Source of the DNA: Orientia chuto str. Dubai
Lineage (GTDB): Bacteria > Pseudomonadota > Alphaproteobacteria > Rickettsiales > Rickettsiaceae
NCBI RefSeq assembly: GCF_000964595.1
Contig: NZ_LANP01000001.1
Span: forward strand, 19,816-83,815
DNA length: 64,000 bases
Direction: 5' to 3'
Below, piece by piece: positions 28,870 through 39,247 of the stretch. Within the stretch, counting starts at the first letter, position 1. Each line of letters begins with the position of its first letter. The position numbers and the translations under genes were made by a program. Below the pieces are notes generated by a model. The model was given only the letters and a program-made list of their open reading frames with translations. It was not told the origin of the DNA and did not search any database.

Positions 28870-31356
28870 ATGAAAAAACTATTTAAAGCTTTATGGATAT
28901 CTGGAATTATTATTACCATATTATTGGTTTTAATAGTAAAGACTACAATATTTGATCATAGCATCAAGTATATAGTAGTTTATGCTGCTCGTATTTACGG
29001 ATATAAAATTAGTATCAGTTCTCTAAGTAAAGATATTAGTATTAAGAATAGCACTATTGAATTGCATAATATTAACTATGATATTTATAAAAATTACAGT
29101 ATCAATATTAATTCTATAAGAATAAATATTAACTTTATAGACTTTTTAATTCCAAATAGGTTAATAACAATTCATGCTGTATTAGATAAAGTAAAACTAT
29201 ATTCTACCTTCAATGATACCCCACTAATCAATGTTTCATTTGATGCTGATTATGCTCATTCTACTCAAAGCCACGATAGAAAATATATAGGCACTATAAA
29301 TATTCGAAATATAGAAAGTGGCATATTAAATCTAACGGACTCTCGTTTTAGCAACTTGGTGAAAACAAACATCTGTAATTTCGAGGTCGATTCAAATAAT
29401 TCATTAATAACAAATTCTTGTAAATTTTATGGAAGAAGCAAGTCATTAATTTTGGATATTAATGTTGCAACTAAATTTTTAAATGGAGTTCTAACTCAAT
29501 GTAATGGTACTGTAGAAAGTCAATCACTACCATTAATAATAAGTAAAAAATTTAGTTTTTTATTTCCTAACAACAACATATGGAAAAAAGTTACCAATTT
29601 AATCGAACACGGGCAAATTACAAATGCTAGAATAAGTTTTGACTTAGGAAACGAATTTTTCAATAATGGTATAATTGAAGACCATAATTTATATGGTCAA
29701 ATGACAATAAGTAATACCTCAATTAAATATGATGTTATTCCTAGAATTACAGATATTAAATCAAATGTTCAAATTTTAGGCAGTAAATTATACTTTACAA
29801 ACTTAACAGCCAGGTTATTAGAAACTAGCATTACTGAAACTCAAATTCACTTAGATTGGAAAAAATTTCTAAATACAAAAATCTACATTACTGGAAAAGC
29901 AAATGGCTGTGTTCATGATTTAATTACTGGCTTTATCCCTACAGAATTTATTGACAAAATGCGATCTGCAGAGATTAATTTAGCAGACGCCTATGGAACA
30001 GCAGCAACAAAGTTTAATATTGTAATACCTATAGCAGCAGAATTTAAAAATAAATACAGTGTAAAAACTCAAGTTAGCAATTTTCATCTTAAATTAAAAG
30101 AAAAATTTAAGTTATTCTATGAATTAATGGAAGTAGGCTATGATGGTCACACAGTAATGATTGTTGCTAATGGCAAAATTAACAATATGAATTGTAATCT
30201 TAATTATAAAGCACTAGTCGATACAGAAAATAAATTCTGCGATGCTTTAAACCTTGCACTCTTAGTAAATAATCAAAGTAATTTCAATGCTGATTTTTTA
30301 CAAATTATAGGTGGTAGCGCAATTGTTAACTTAAAAATTCAGTCAAAGTCAAATTATTCTACAATCTCAATTGATGATGATTTAACTAATTTAGGCTTTA
30401 CAATATATGATAATTTAGTTACTAAAAATGCTGGTCAAAAGGCTAGATTGCATATTTTAACTAAATTTTCTAATTCAGATTCATACCAATTATCTGTTCA
30501 ATTACATGGTAGTAATAATTTAAATATTCAGGGTATTATAAACTATGATAATAAAACTGCTAAATTTAATTTTCCAGTTTTTCAATATGCAAACAATGAT
30601 CTTATAGTGAAAGTTAACTTAATCGATGACCAAATTATAACAAAAATCAAGGGAAATATTTTAGATTTATCTGATATTAACTTAAAAGATTTAATTGGTC
30701 ATAGACCTTTTCAGTCATTCAACAACAGCAATACTATAGTTGATGTAAATAAAGTAGCACTTAAGGATAACATAATACTAACAGATTTCTATTTAACGTT
30801 GAATCAAAACAATAACTTGACTGGGCAGTTGCTAGCAAAGATAGGAGGACAGAATTTAATTGCAGAGTTAACAACAGCAGATAATTATACAAAACTAGAG
30901 CTTACTACTCCAAACGCTAGCAATTTAATTCAAGAATTAAAAATTAGCAAAGATATAATTAAGGGAGAACTAATTTTACAACTTAATATACCTCATAATC
31001 TACAAGAGAAAATTACTGGTAATTTAATAATGAAGAACTTTACTACAAAAAGAACATCATTTTTAACAAGGCTAGTTTCTCTCTTTTCTATTCACGGATT
31101 AATTAACTTTGTAACCTTACAAGATACTGTATATTTCTCTAATATGTATACTAAATTTGATTATGATAAAGGAGTAATTCAAATCCATGAAGGAAAAGCT
31201 ACAGGTAGTTCGTTAAGCTTTACTCTTTACGGTATTATTGATACTAATGAGCGTTACTATAATATTGTAGGAAAATGTTATCCTGTTCTATATGGAATCA
31301 ATCCTATATTAAAAAATATAGTATCTGCTCGATATAACCAAAACAGCAGGTTTTAA
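28870..31356 (+). CDS. Large AsmA/YhdP-like envelope protein
   Basis: An 828-residue protein with one N-terminal membrane helix (about residues 8-27) and a long beta-rich periplasmic part, the layout of AsmA-clan proteins (YhdP, TamB) that form lipid-carrying grooves between membranes. The C-terminal region resembles the AsmA-like domain of DUF3971 proteins: TRLVSLFSIHGLINFVTLQD, then YDKGVIQIHEGKATG and FTLYGIIDTNERYYNIVGK. It ends soon after GINPILKN, earlier than I expect for the family, so the extreme C-terminus may be lost. No partner gene is adjacent. The family is an inference from pattern. Confidence 0.72.
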   Translation: MKKLFKALWISGIIITILLVLIVKTTIFDHSIKYIVVYAARIYGYKISISSLSKDISIKNSTIELHNINYDIYKNYSININSIRININFIDFLIPNRLITIHAVLDKVKLYSTFNDTPLINVSFDADYAHSTQSHDRKYIGTINIRNIESGILNLTDSRFSNLVKTNICNFEVDSNNSLITNSCKFYGRSKSLILDINVATKFLNGVLTQCNGTVESQSLPLIISKKFSFLFPNNNIWKKVTNLIEHGQITNARISFDLGNEFFNNGIIEDHNLYGQMTISNTSIKYDVIPRITDIKSNVQILGSKLYFTNLTARLLETSITETQIHLDWKKFLNTKIYITGKANGCVHDLITGFIPTEFIDKMRSAEINLADAYGTAATKFNIVIPIAAEFKNKYSVKTQVSNFHLKLKEKFKLFYELMEVGYDGHTVMIVANGKINNMNCNLNYKALVDTENKFCDALNLALLVNNQSNFNADFLQIIGGSAIVNLKIQSKSNYSTISIDDDLTNLGFTIYDNLVTKNAGQKARLHILTKFSNSDSYQLSVQLHGSNNLNIQGIINYDNKTAKFNFPVFQYANNDLIVKVNLIDDQIITKIKGNILDLSDINLKDLIGHRPFQSFNNSNTIVDVNKVALKDNIILTDFYLTLNQNNNLTGQLLAKIGGQNLIAELTTADNYTKLELTTPNASNLIQELKISKDIIKGELILQLNIPHNLQEKITGNLIMKNFTTKRTSFLTRLVSLFSIHGLINFVTLQDTVYFSNMYTKFDYDKGVIQIHEGKATGSSLSFTLYGIIDTNERYYNIVGKCYPVLYGINPILKNIVSARYNQNSRF

Positions 31357-31541
31357 TTTTCATATTTAATAGCATTGATTGTAAAAGATTATTTCTGTTT
31401 CTCAGCTGGGAGTTAGTGTCTCTGCATAAAATTTAGCTTTGCTTATTGCAATACATGTTTAGAATAATTTTTTATAACCAACATAGAAAAATACTTAAGT
31501 TAAGTAAAATATTAAAATTTGGTCGCAATTATAAAAAAAAC

Positions 31542-32678
31542 TTATAACAGAACAACTTTAGTACCTGGATTCCTATGATTTTCTATATCATACATTGCCT
31601 GTAGTATATTATCAAACTTATAAATTTTATCTGCTTTCTTAGGTAAGACTCCTTTTTCTATCAGAGCAAATACTTCAAGCGCACTAAGCAAAAGTTCTAT
31701 TCCATCCTGCTTATAATATTGTAACTGTGGCATTGTAAAGAATAGAGATTTTTGAGTTAGTAATTGTGGATTGATAACATTGACATTACCTGTAATTTGA
31801 CCAAAGAGAACCATTAGCCCAAATGGCATTAAACAGCTAACAGATTCTAAAATAGTTTGTGCACCTAAGCAATCATAAACTACATTTACTCCTTTATTAT
31901 TGGTAATTTCTTTTACCTGCTTTACCCAATCTGATTTGTTGTAATTTAATATATAATCACATTTCAGATTTTTAAGAATTGACTTCTTTTCTTGATCATC
32001 ACTGCCTATAGTAGCTATTGTTATAGCTTTATATTCTTTTGCAAGTCTAAGCATTGTTTGGCCAACCGCACTGCTAGCAGCATGAATTAATATAGTCATG
32101 TTCGGTTGTACATAAAAGGTTCTTCTCATCAAATAATGCGCAGTCATTCCCTTAACTAAATTTGTTGCTGCAGCCTCATCAGATATTGAATCTTGAATCT
32201 TAAAAACATAGTTAGAATTTATGGTTCTATATTGGCTATATGCCCCATCTGTAACAGTGCAATAACCAACACGTTGTCCTACTTGAAAATCTTTAACAAA
32301 TTTTCCTATTTTTTGCACTATACCAACAGCTTCTATTCCAGGTGTAATTTGCACTATATTACTAAATTTATTATCTATAACAATATTATTATTTACTATA
32401 TTAGCCTTGTTCTCATTTTTAAAAGAACTACATAGAAAAGATTTAATTACTTGCCTAACATTGGTATATACTTTATGTCCACTATCTGTTTGGTTAGGTA
32501 TAGAAGATATAGGAGTCAAAGTTTTTTTATAGTGTTCATAATCTTGAAAATTAATTCCTATAGCAGTATGCTTAATTAATATTTCATTGTCTTCTGGAAC
32601 TGGAATATTTGCTTCTACTAAATCAAAACTTGGTTTACTGTTACCATAGGTAATACGGTATAATTTCTGTTTATTCAT
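31542..32678 (-). CDS. Quinone-oxidoreductase-like MDR enzyme with an insertion
   Basis: Zinc-independent medium-chain dehydrogenase/reductase of the quinone oxidoreductase (QOR) type, using NADPH. The N-terminal GroES-like domain has TAIGINFQDYEHY and GIEAVGIVQKIGKFVKDFQ; the Rossmann part has ILIHAASSAVGQTMLRLAK, YDCLGAQTILES and FGLMVLFGQI. Length is 378 against ~325 usual because residues about 52-103 (roughly TPISSIPNQ to NIVQITP) are an insertion of ~50 hydrophilic residues between strands that are adjacent in other QORs. The frame is kept. Function is otherwise probably normal. Confidence 0.85.
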   Translation of the reverse strand: MNKQKLYRITYGNSKPSFDLVEANIPVPEDNEILIKHTAIGINFQDYEHYKKTLTPISSIPNQTDSGHKVYTNVRQVIKSFLCSSFKNENKANIVNNNIVIDNKFSNIVQITPGIEAVGIVQKIGKFVKDFQVGQRVGYCTVTDGAYSQYRTINSNYVFKIQDSISDEAAATNLVKGMTAHYLMRRTFYVQPNMTILIHAASSAVGQTMLRLAKEYKAITIATIGSDDQEKKSILKNLKCDYILNYNKSDWVKQVKEITNNKGVNVVYDCLGAQTILESVSCLMPFGLMVLFGQITGNVNVINPQLLTQKSLFFTMPQLQYYKQDGIELLLSALEVFALIEKGVLPKKADKIYKFDNILQAMYDIENHRNPGTKVVLL

Positions 32679-32866
32679 AATAATTTATTTATTAATTTGC
32701 TCCTTAATAGTAAATACTTTTATAGTAAATAAAATTGTTGTTATTAGCGCTTATTATTTAATATACAAACATTTTATGTATTCATCTAGGAATATCAAAT
32801 ATATGTTGTTAGCTTATTGAATAATATATATATTGTTAGCATTATGTGCCAATTTATTGTAATTTT

Positions 32867-32974
32867 ATGATTCATGTATTAGCTTCTTATGGTATTAGTT
32901 TAACAATATTAGCTGCCTTATTTATAATTTCATTTTGCCAATATTTGGAAACTACTAAATGTACTGTAAAATAA
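32867..32974 (+). CDS. ccmD: Haem exporter protein D (small CcmD-like membrane protein)
   Basis: A 35-residue single-helix protein reading MIHVLASYGISLTILAALF then FCQYLETTKC. CcmD proteins are tiny, carry one helix just after the N-terminus with a conserved aromatic/Ser-Tyr pair, and help CcmC pass haem to CcmE. The gene overlaps the start of ccmE by 16 bases, typical of ccmD-ccmE. Identification rests on position and pattern, since the protein is too short for strong homology. Confidence 0.65.
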   Translation: MIHVLASYGISLTILAALFIISFCQYLETTKCTVK

Positions 32975-33360
32975 ATTCTAGATTTAAAATTATTTGTTTT
33001 CTTATCTTGAGTATTAGTTGTGGAGTATTGTTAATTTTATATGCCTTTTCTCAGAACATAATATTTTTTTATACTCCTACAGTAATACTGTCACAAAGTA
33101 AAGATGGGATAGTTGCTAGAGTTGGAGGTAAAGTCAAATATGGATCAGTTAGCAAGATTTCATTCAATGAGAATAAGTTTATAATTACTGATGGTACAAG
33201 CGAATTGCAAGTTTACTTTAAGGGAATATTACCTCCTTTATTCAAGGAAGGGCAAGAAGTAGTAGCCAAAGGATATATGAGTCAAAAATTATTTATAGCT
33301 GATAATTTGTTAGCAAAACACGATGAAAGATATATGCCACCTGAAAGCAGTAAAAGTTAA
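32959..33360 (+). CDS. ccmE: Cytochrome c maturation haem chaperone CcmE
   Basis: Periplasmic protein that binds haem covalently through a histidine and delivers it to apocytochrome c. One N-terminal membrane anchor (about residues 10-28) precedes the OB-fold. The haem motif is clear near the C-terminus: LLAKHDERYMPPE, with the haem-binding His and the following Tyr. Upstream are VYFKGILPPLFKEGQEVVAKG. 133 residues, normal. It serves the cytochrome c at 38272-38814 and any others in the genome; the rest of the ccm genes are not in this window. Confidence 0.95.
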   Translation: MYCKINSRFKIICFLILSISCGVLLILYAFSQNIIFFYTPTVILSQSKDGIVARVGGKVKYGSVSKISFNENKFIITDGTSELQVYFKGILPPLFKEGQEVVAKGYMSQKLFIADNLLAKHDERYMPPESSKS

Positions 33361-33429
33361 TTCATTAATATTTACTACTTTTAAGCTTACAATCTTTAAT
33401 ATTAAGATATATTTAAAACTAATTGTCTT

Positions 33430-34284
33430 ATGATAACTAACAATATGATAAACCCAATAAAGCTAATTATATATAACCTTTACATGGCATTTTGGAGTCT
33501 AGATTTTTCTAATAATGTTAGAAAAAGATATACTGGTTATGGATTTCGTTATACTATATCAATAGTATGCCTAGGGGCAATATTTTGGCTACTTGTTAAG
33601 TTAAGTATGTTTAAAGATATTAATGATTACTTAACTAAAAATAAATTAGAATCACAAGCAGGAGTAATAATTGACAGTATACTAAATAAGTGGCCGGAGA
33701 TATACTATGAAAATCAGCAGATTTCATTATTTGAACCAACTCCATATTTGATCGTAGATGATAATCAAACTATATTAATTGCTATTGATCCTGAATCAAA
33801 AATGACTAGTGCAGAACTATCTAATGCTATCATTGTTATGGCCAGGAATAATATTCAGATAGTAGATCAAGCAACTGGTCATTCTACTAAAATATTTTAT
33901 AACTCAATCTTAGGTAATAAAAAGTTACTAATAGATAGTTTTTTTATTAAAAACTTATTAACAGAAACTTTACAAAAAAAATATAATATAATCTTAGTAT
34001 GTATTCTAATGTTATGTCCATTAGTTGCGCTAGGTTTTTTAGTATTTATAGCATTAAAAAAAATTATAATAATTGTAACTATTGGTACTCTGATTAACTT
34101 TTTTCTACAACGATGTTCTTTTCAAGATATTTGTAGGCTTGGAGCTTTTTCCTCAGCTCCAGCAATATTAATAGCTATTATTACTATTGCTATTAACTCA
34201 AAATACTTATGGATTAGTGGTTATATACAAATCTGGTGTAATTTTATTGCAATGGCCAGTCTAATACAGCAAGAAAAAATATGA
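33430..34284 (+). CDS. DUF1189-family membrane protein
   Basis: Integral membrane protein of unknown function. The N-terminus ([22 protein letters not shown], then a membrane helix) has the DUF1189 layout: a short cytoplasmic lead, one helix, an extracytoplasmic domain of ~120 residues ([39 protein letters not shown]) and three more helices near the C-terminus. 284 residues. It overlaps ruvX by the ATGA at 34281-34284, so the two and recJ are probably one transcript. Confidence 0.8.
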   Translation: MITNNMINPIKLIIYNLYMAFWSLDFSNNVRKRYTGYGFRYTISIVCLGAIFWLLVKLSMFKDINDYLTKNKLESQAGVIIDSILNKWPEIYYENQQISLFEPTPYLIVDDNQTILIAIDPESKMTSAELSNAIIVMARNNIQIVDQATGHSTKIFYNSILGNKKLLIDSFFIKNLLTETLQKKYNIILVCILMLCPLVALGFLVFIALKKIIIIVTIGTLINFFLQRCSFQDICRLGAFSSAPAILIAIITIAINSKYLWISGYIQIWCNFIAMASLIQQEKI

Positions 34285-34772
34285 TTATTGATAATATAAT
34301 TAAGTTTCTTGAAGCTGTTGATAGCAAAAAGCAGATCTTAGGTATAGATTTTGGTGAAAAAAAAATAGGAGTTGCTATATCTAATGTTGAGCATACTGTT
34401 GCAATGCCATTAGAAACTATATTTGTTACTCAACAGCAGAATAATTTTGATAAAATACAAGAACTTGCTAATACCAATAATATTGGAGCTATAGTTATTG
34501 GGCTACCATTTAAGCTAAATGGTATTGCAACACCTCAAACTCATAAAGTAGAGATCTTTGCTAATAAGTTAGCTGATAAATTATTACTACCAATATTTTT
34601 ATACGATGAAAGACTAACATCTAAAGCTGCAAATAATTTGCTTAAAATACAAAATATTAAACGCAAAATTCGTAATGCCTTAGATGATAGAGTTGCTGCA
34701 AGTATAATTCTTGAAGGAGTTTTAAAACGAATGCAAAATTCTAAAAATCAATTTAATTTTAAAAAATCATAA
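34281..34772 (+). CDS. ruvX: RuvX/YqgF family nuclease (pre-16S rRNA processing, Holliday-junction-resolvase fold)
   Basis: RNase H-fold nuclease of the YqgF family. The N-terminal strand with the catalytic Asp reads [15 protein letters not shown], followed by [11 protein letters not shown] and the [12 protein letters not shown] segment with Glu, and a C-terminal [10 protein letters not shown] with the last acidic residue. 163 residues, slightly longer than usual at both ends. In E. coli YqgF matures the 16S 5' end. Sits 3 bases before recJ. Confidence 0.94.
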   Translation: MIIDNIIKFLEAVDSKKQILGIDFGEKKIGVAISNVEHTVAMPLETIFVTQQQNNFDKIQELANTNNIGAIVIGLPFKLNGIATPQTHKVEIFANKLADKLLLPIFLYDERLTSKAANNLLKIQNIKRKIRNALDDRVAASIILEGVLKRMQNSKNQFNFKKS

Positions 34773-34775
34773 ATT

Positions 34776-36563
34776 ATGAAATCTGAGAATAAAAAATCGG
34801 TATTAGATAATTATTGGAATAAAACTGAGTTTAATGAATATATCATAGAAACCATTAGACAAAAACATGGAGTAAGTGATTTTTTAGCAAGATTATTATA
34901 TGCTCAAAACATTGATCTAGAACAGATAGAACATTTTTTAACTCCTTCTCTTAAAGAATATTTACCTGATCCTTTTCATCTAATTGATATGGATAAAGCT
35001 GTTAATAGAGTTATTCAAGCAATTAATCAGCAGGAGCATATATGTATTTTAGGAGATTATGACGTCGATGGAGCTACTTCTGCCGCTTTATTAAAGAACT
35101 ATTTTTGTGAATTGGAAATAGAACCTACTATATATATACCTGAAAGGCTTACTGAAGGTTATGGTCCATCAGTTTCTGCTATGAAAAAGCTTAAATCTGC
35201 TAATGTTAATTTAATTATTACTGTTGATTGTGGTACTAGTGCTTATGAAGCATTAGCTGAAGCTAAAAAACAGTGTATAGACGTTATTGTGATTGATCAT
35301 CATTTAAGCGTTGAGCAGTTGCCTAATGCTGTAGCAATAGTAAATCCTAATAGGTTAGATGAAACAAGTACATATAACTATCTTGCTGCAGTTGGAGTAT
35401 CATTTTTATTTTTAATTGCTCTTAGGTCTGTATTGCGTAAGCAACAATATTTTATTAATAAATCTGAACCGAGTCTAATTAAATATTTAGACTTAGTAGC
35501 ACTTGGAACAGTTTGTGATGTTATGGCACTAGTTGGCTTAAATAGAGCATTTGTATCTAAAGGGCTAGAGGTCATTGCTCAACAGCAAAATATTGGCATA
35601 AAGGCTTTAAGTTACTTAAGTGAAGCAAAATTTTCTTCTGATTGTTACTATTTAGGATTTGTTTTAGGGCCTAGAATAAATGCAGGTGGTCGTATTGGAA
35701 AATCATACTTAGGCAGTAAATTATTATCTACCAAATGTCAAATAGAAGCGTATAATATTGCTTCTGAATTAGAAAGTTATAATTCAGAACGAAAATTAAT
35801 AGAAAAAATAATGCTTGAAGAAGCAGTTTCTATAGCCCTTGAACAAACAAGCAACAATATCATTGTTGTTGCTAAAAATAATTGGCATCCTGGAGTTATT
35901 GGCATTATTGCTAGTAGATTAAAAGATTTATTTCAAAAACCAACAGTAGTTATAAGTTTGAATAATAACATAGGGCATGCATCATGCAGATCAATTAAAG
36001 GTATAGATATTGGTAGTAAAATTGCTGAAGCAAAGTTACAAGGATTATTAATTACTGGAGGGGGACATGCTATGGCAGCTGGATTTACTATTGAACGCCA
36101 TTTGATTAATGATTTGAAAAATTTTTTAAATCAGAAATTAGCTTTAGCTATACAGAATTTAACTAGTTGTAACACTAAGAATTATGTTATAGATCTTTCA
36201 CTTGCTAGTTTAAATATTAACACTGTTCATGAAATTCAAAAGCTTGCACCATTTGGTAATGGTAATCCAGAACCGATATTTAAATTAACTAGTATTAAAT
36301 TAAAGTATGTAAATTCATTGTCTAACAAATATGTTCATTGTACTTTATCTGAGTGGGGAAATATTAATACTGTTAAAACAACTAAAGCAATTGCTTTTAA
36401 TCCCAGAGCTCAGCTATTTGATGCCTTGTTAAATAGTTATACTGAACCAGTTGATTTAATAGGCAATATTAAGGTTAACTATTGGCATGGTAGAGAAGAA
36501 GTACAATTCGTAATAAAAGACTTAATTACTGGTATAAATAATAACACTAGATATAATAGTTAG
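34776..36563 (+). CDS. recJ: Single-stranded-DNA exonuclease RecJ
   Basis: 5'-3' ssDNA exonuclease of the DHH family, acting in RecF-pathway and mismatch repair. DHH motifs are present in order: GDYDVDGATSAALL, VDCGTSAYE, VIDHHLSVEQLP, ALGTVCDVMALVGLNR, then the DHHA1 domain GGGHAMAAGFTIE and a C-terminal OB-fold (KLTSIKLKYVNSL). 595 residues, full length. Third gene of the DUF1189-ruvX-recJ unit. Confidence 0.97.
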   Translation: MKSENKKSVLDNYWNKTEFNEYIIETIRQKHGVSDFLARLLYAQNIDLEQIEHFLTPSLKEYLPDPFHLIDMDKAVNRVIQAINQQEHICILGDYDVDGATSAALLKNYFCELEIEPTIYIPERLTEGYGPSVSAMKKLKSANVNLIITVDCGTSAYEALAEAKKQCIDVIVIDHHLSVEQLPNAVAIVNPNRLDETSTYNYLAAVGVSFLFLIALRSVLRKQQYFINKSEPSLIKYLDLVALGTVCDVMALVGLNRAFVSKGLEVIAQQQNIGIKALSYLSEAKFSSDCYYLGFVLGPRINAGGRIGKSYLGSKLLSTKCQIEAYNIASELESYNSERKLIEKIMLEEAVSIALEQTSNNIIVVAKNNWHPGVIGIIASRLKDLFQKPTVVISLNNNIGHASCRSIKGIDIGSKIAEAKLQGLLITGGGHAMAAGFTIERHLINDLKNFLNQKLALAIQNLTSCNTKNYVIDLSLASLNINTVHEIQKLAPFGNGNPEPIFKLTSIKLKYVNSLSNKYVHCTLSEWGNINTVKTTKAIAFNPRAQLFDALLNSYTEPVDLIGNIKVNYWHGREEVQFVIKDLITGINNNTRYNS

Positions 36564-37032
36564 TGCATACTATCACAAGATTTTAGGCTACATAGTAGCT
36601 CTCTCAGGAAAATAGGCTTATGCTAGTATGATTTTAGTACATCTTTGTCGTTATACCATGCTACTTTTAAACATCAAGTTTTGGATTAGAAATTCAGAAT
36701 TAATAGAATGCTTAGTATGCTTAAAGCAATAAGTAAATAAGGAAGATAGTATATAACGAAAGCATTCTATATTGAACTGTATTTTATATGTTTAAAAGGA
36801 ACATATGGATATTTTAAAAACCAATGTAACTAACTAAAAAGACGTTAGAGAAACAGTTATTTAATGCTTTATTAGAAATAAACATTTTATTATTTTTTGT
36901 TCATATATTCTTTGATTTTTAATAAATATTAAAGATTAAAAATAAAAACCTTATTAAAAAATTTGACCACTAACTCTGAAACGTTATATGTAATACTGCA
37001 TGTTAGTATTTTTATGCATCATATAATGTACG
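36564..37032. other. Intergenic region between convergent recJ and the SPFH gene
   Basis: About 470 AT-rich bases. I see no protein-like reading and no clear terminator hairpin on either strand. Confidence 0.5.
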
Positions 37033-37974
37033 CTATTTTGCACTTGTAGTCTTTTTTGACTTCGAAAGATTTATTGCATCAAAAATCGATAAAGCCTGAG
37101 TAACTATTGAACCACTATCATTAAGATTTGATGGTATAATTACTGTATTAGTTTCTTTAGCTATTTTAGATAAAGCATCAATATACTGTTCTGCAATACG
37201 TAGTGATACTGCTTCACTTCCTCCATTATTATTTATCGCTCTTGCAAGCTGTTCTATTCCTTCTGATGTAGCTTTTGCTACTAATAATATGGCTTCAGCT
37301 TCACCTGCAGCTCTGTTAGCTTGATCGATTTTAGCAGCTTCAGAACTAAGCACTACCTCAGCTTTTCCCGCTTCTGCTAGGTTAATTTGTGACTGGCGCT
37401 TTCCTTCTGATTCAAGTACTTGTGCACGTTTTTGTCTTTCTGCTGCTACCTGAAGCTCCATTGCTTTTACAACAGACTGTGGAGGATTAATATCTTTAAT
37501 CTCATACCTCATACACTGAATTCCCCAGTTTGCAGCTGCATGATTGATAGCTGTTACAATAGCTATATTTAAATTTTCACGTTCTTCAAAAGTTTTGTCT
37601 AGTGTAATCTTTCCTATTTCAGAACGCATAGTAGTTTGAGCTAATTGAATAATAGCATAATATGGATCACTAACTCCATAAGAAGCTGCTATCGGATCTT
37701 CGATTTTAACATATAGCACTCCATCAATAGATAAGGTAACGTTATCATTAGAAATAGCTGTTTGAGCATTAATATCAATTACTCGCTCCTTTAAAGTGTG
37801 CTTATATGCCACTCTATCTATTACTGGTATGATAAAGTTTAATCCGGCAGGTAAGACTCGATACATCTTACCTAATCTTTCTACTACCCAAGCTTGCTGT
37901 TGAGGTACAATTTTAAATGTATTAAAAAATATAATAATTAATATGATTAATACCACTAATATAAACATATCCAT
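37033..37974 (-). CDS. SPFH/band-7 (stomatin, QmcA-like) membrane protein
   Basis: Membrane-microdomain scaffold of the slipin/QmcA type. One N-terminal helix (residues 2-20) is followed by the band-7 domain (FKIVPQQQAWVVERLGK, GLNFIIPVIDRV, KERVIDINAQTAIS, VDGVLYVKIEDP) and a coiled-coil with Ala/Glu repeats (AAERQKRAQVLESEGKRQSQ, AAGEAEAILLVAKATSEG). 313 residues. Paraslipins often pair with an NfeD gene, which is not adjacent here. Confidence 0.93.
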   Translation of the reverse strand: MDMFILVVLIILIIIFFNTFKIVPQQQAWVVERLGKMYRVLPAGLNFIIPVIDRVAYKHTLKERVIDINAQTAISNDNVTLSIDGVLYVKIEDPIAASYGVSDPYYAIIQLAQTTMRSEIGKITLDKTFEERENLNIAIVTAINHAAANWGIQCMRYEIKDINPPQSVVKAMELQVAAERQKRAQVLESEGKRQSQINLAEAGKAEVVLSSEAAKIDQANRAAGEAEAILLVAKATSEGIEQLARAINNNGGSEAVSLRIAEQYIDALSKIAKETNTVIIPSNLNDSGSIVTQALSIFDAINLSKSKKTTSAK

Positions 37975-38271
37975 ACTGATACCCTGCCTATGAATGCTAT
38001 AAAACCTACTATGAAACCATAATACTAATGTAGATGCAATTAAGTAAGATGGTTTTGCTAGAATTTAATTTAAATTTGCTATATATACTTTAATAAATTA
38101 TGCTGCATTGTCAAGAATATATAATTCATTGTAACATAAGTTGCATATTAATAACATGCATCATTATGCTAACTAGTGAAAATCAACTTAGTTACAAGAA
38201 CAATTTAATTTATACTAGTAAAATAATTTTTACAGATTAAGGATTATATTTTAAAGTAAAATAATTTAAGT

Positions 38272-38814
38272 ATGGATGGCTTTGAATTAAATAAAGTAGC
38301 TGCATCTATTTTATTAACAGGAGTAATAATAATGTCAGTAACTATATTAACTGACGCTTTGTATGAGCCACTTCTAACTTCAGCTAAGCGTGGTTATTCT
38401 GTTACTATTACAAATACTCAACAAGATAATTCTAGCAAATCAGTTAAGGATTCTATATTTGATTTTAACGAACAAACAATCGCTCAATTAATAAAAAATG
38501 CCAGCTCAGATTCTGGAAGTAAGCTTTTTAAGCAAAAATGCTCTTCCTGCCATACTAGCAATAAAGATGGAGCTAACAGAGTTGGTCCTAATTTATATAA
38601 TGTTGTAAACAGAATTAAAGCTAGTCATCCAAATTATAATTATTCTGCTGCAATGATTGCTCAAAATGGAAGCTGGGATGAAAGATCACTATTTTTGTAT
38701 TTACATAAACCAATTAAATACATACCAGGCACTAGAATGTCATTTATTGGGTTTTCTGATGCTAAAAATATAGCAGATGTAATTAAATTCTTAAAAGAAA
38801 ATGCTAATAAATGA
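38272..38814 (+). CDS. cycM: Membrane-anchored cytochrome c
   Basis: Class I c-type cytochrome of the CycM/c552 type that likely carries electrons from the bc1 complex to the terminal oxidase. A membrane anchor (about residues 10-30) is uncleaved in such proteins. The haem site is CSSCH at residues 90-94, followed by RVGPNLYNVVNR and the axial-Met region GTRMSFIGFSDAKNIADVI. 180 residues, as in alphaproteobacterial CycM. Its haem would be attached by the Ccm system whose ccmDE genes are at 32867-33360. Confidence 0.92.
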   Translation: MDGFELNKVAASILLTGVIIMSVTILTDALYEPLLTSAKRGYSVTITNTQQDNSSKSVKDSIFDFNEQTIAQLIKNASSDSGSKLFKQKCSSCHTSNKDGANRVGPNLYNVVNRIKASHPNYNYSAAMIAQNGSWDERSLFLYLHKPIKYIPGTRMSFIGFSDAKNIADVIKFLKENANK

Positions 38815-38963
38815 GGAGTTGTATTTATATATTCTAATATCTAAGTTTTTTGCATTATTAAACTTTATAATTTTAAATATTTCAACTTTAGTATTCTATA
38901 ATTAAAAGAAAAAATTTGTTAAATTTTTGCTACTTAGACAGTATTATGGTTTTTAAACACTTC

Positions 38964-39134
38964 TCAATTGATTTTTATAGCTTGATCTGGCAATAATATT
39001 GGTATCCCATTTTTAATGGGATAAGCTAAGCTAGCCTCGCTACTTATTAAAATATTATTTTTTTCATCATAAAATAACCGAGTTTTAGTAACTGGGCATA
39101 CTAAAATTTTGAGAAGCTTAGGCGAAATTTTCAT
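38964..39134 (-). CDS. Trm112/YcaR-family small protein
   Basis: A 56-residue protein too short for most gene callers. It reads MKISPKLLKILVCPVTKTRL, then EASLAYPIKNGIPILLPDQA: the UPF0434/Trm112 pattern of a small zinc-ribbon-like fold with LVCP and the conserved AYPI..GIP.LLP block. Only one of the metal cysteines is kept, as in many bacterial YcaR proteins. Function unknown; in eukaryotes Trm112 activates methyltransferases. Confidence 0.85.
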   Translation of the reverse strand: MKISPKLLKILVCPVTKTRLFYDEKNNILISSEASLAYPIKNGIPILLPDQAIKIN

Positions 39135-39247
39135 AACTAGCCTTTTCTAAGATATTATCTAATAGATCAAAATTTTTTAAAATATAGATACTTAAATATG
39201 ATAAGATTTCTTATGATTTTTTTAGAAAAATCTAATTGCTTATCTAA

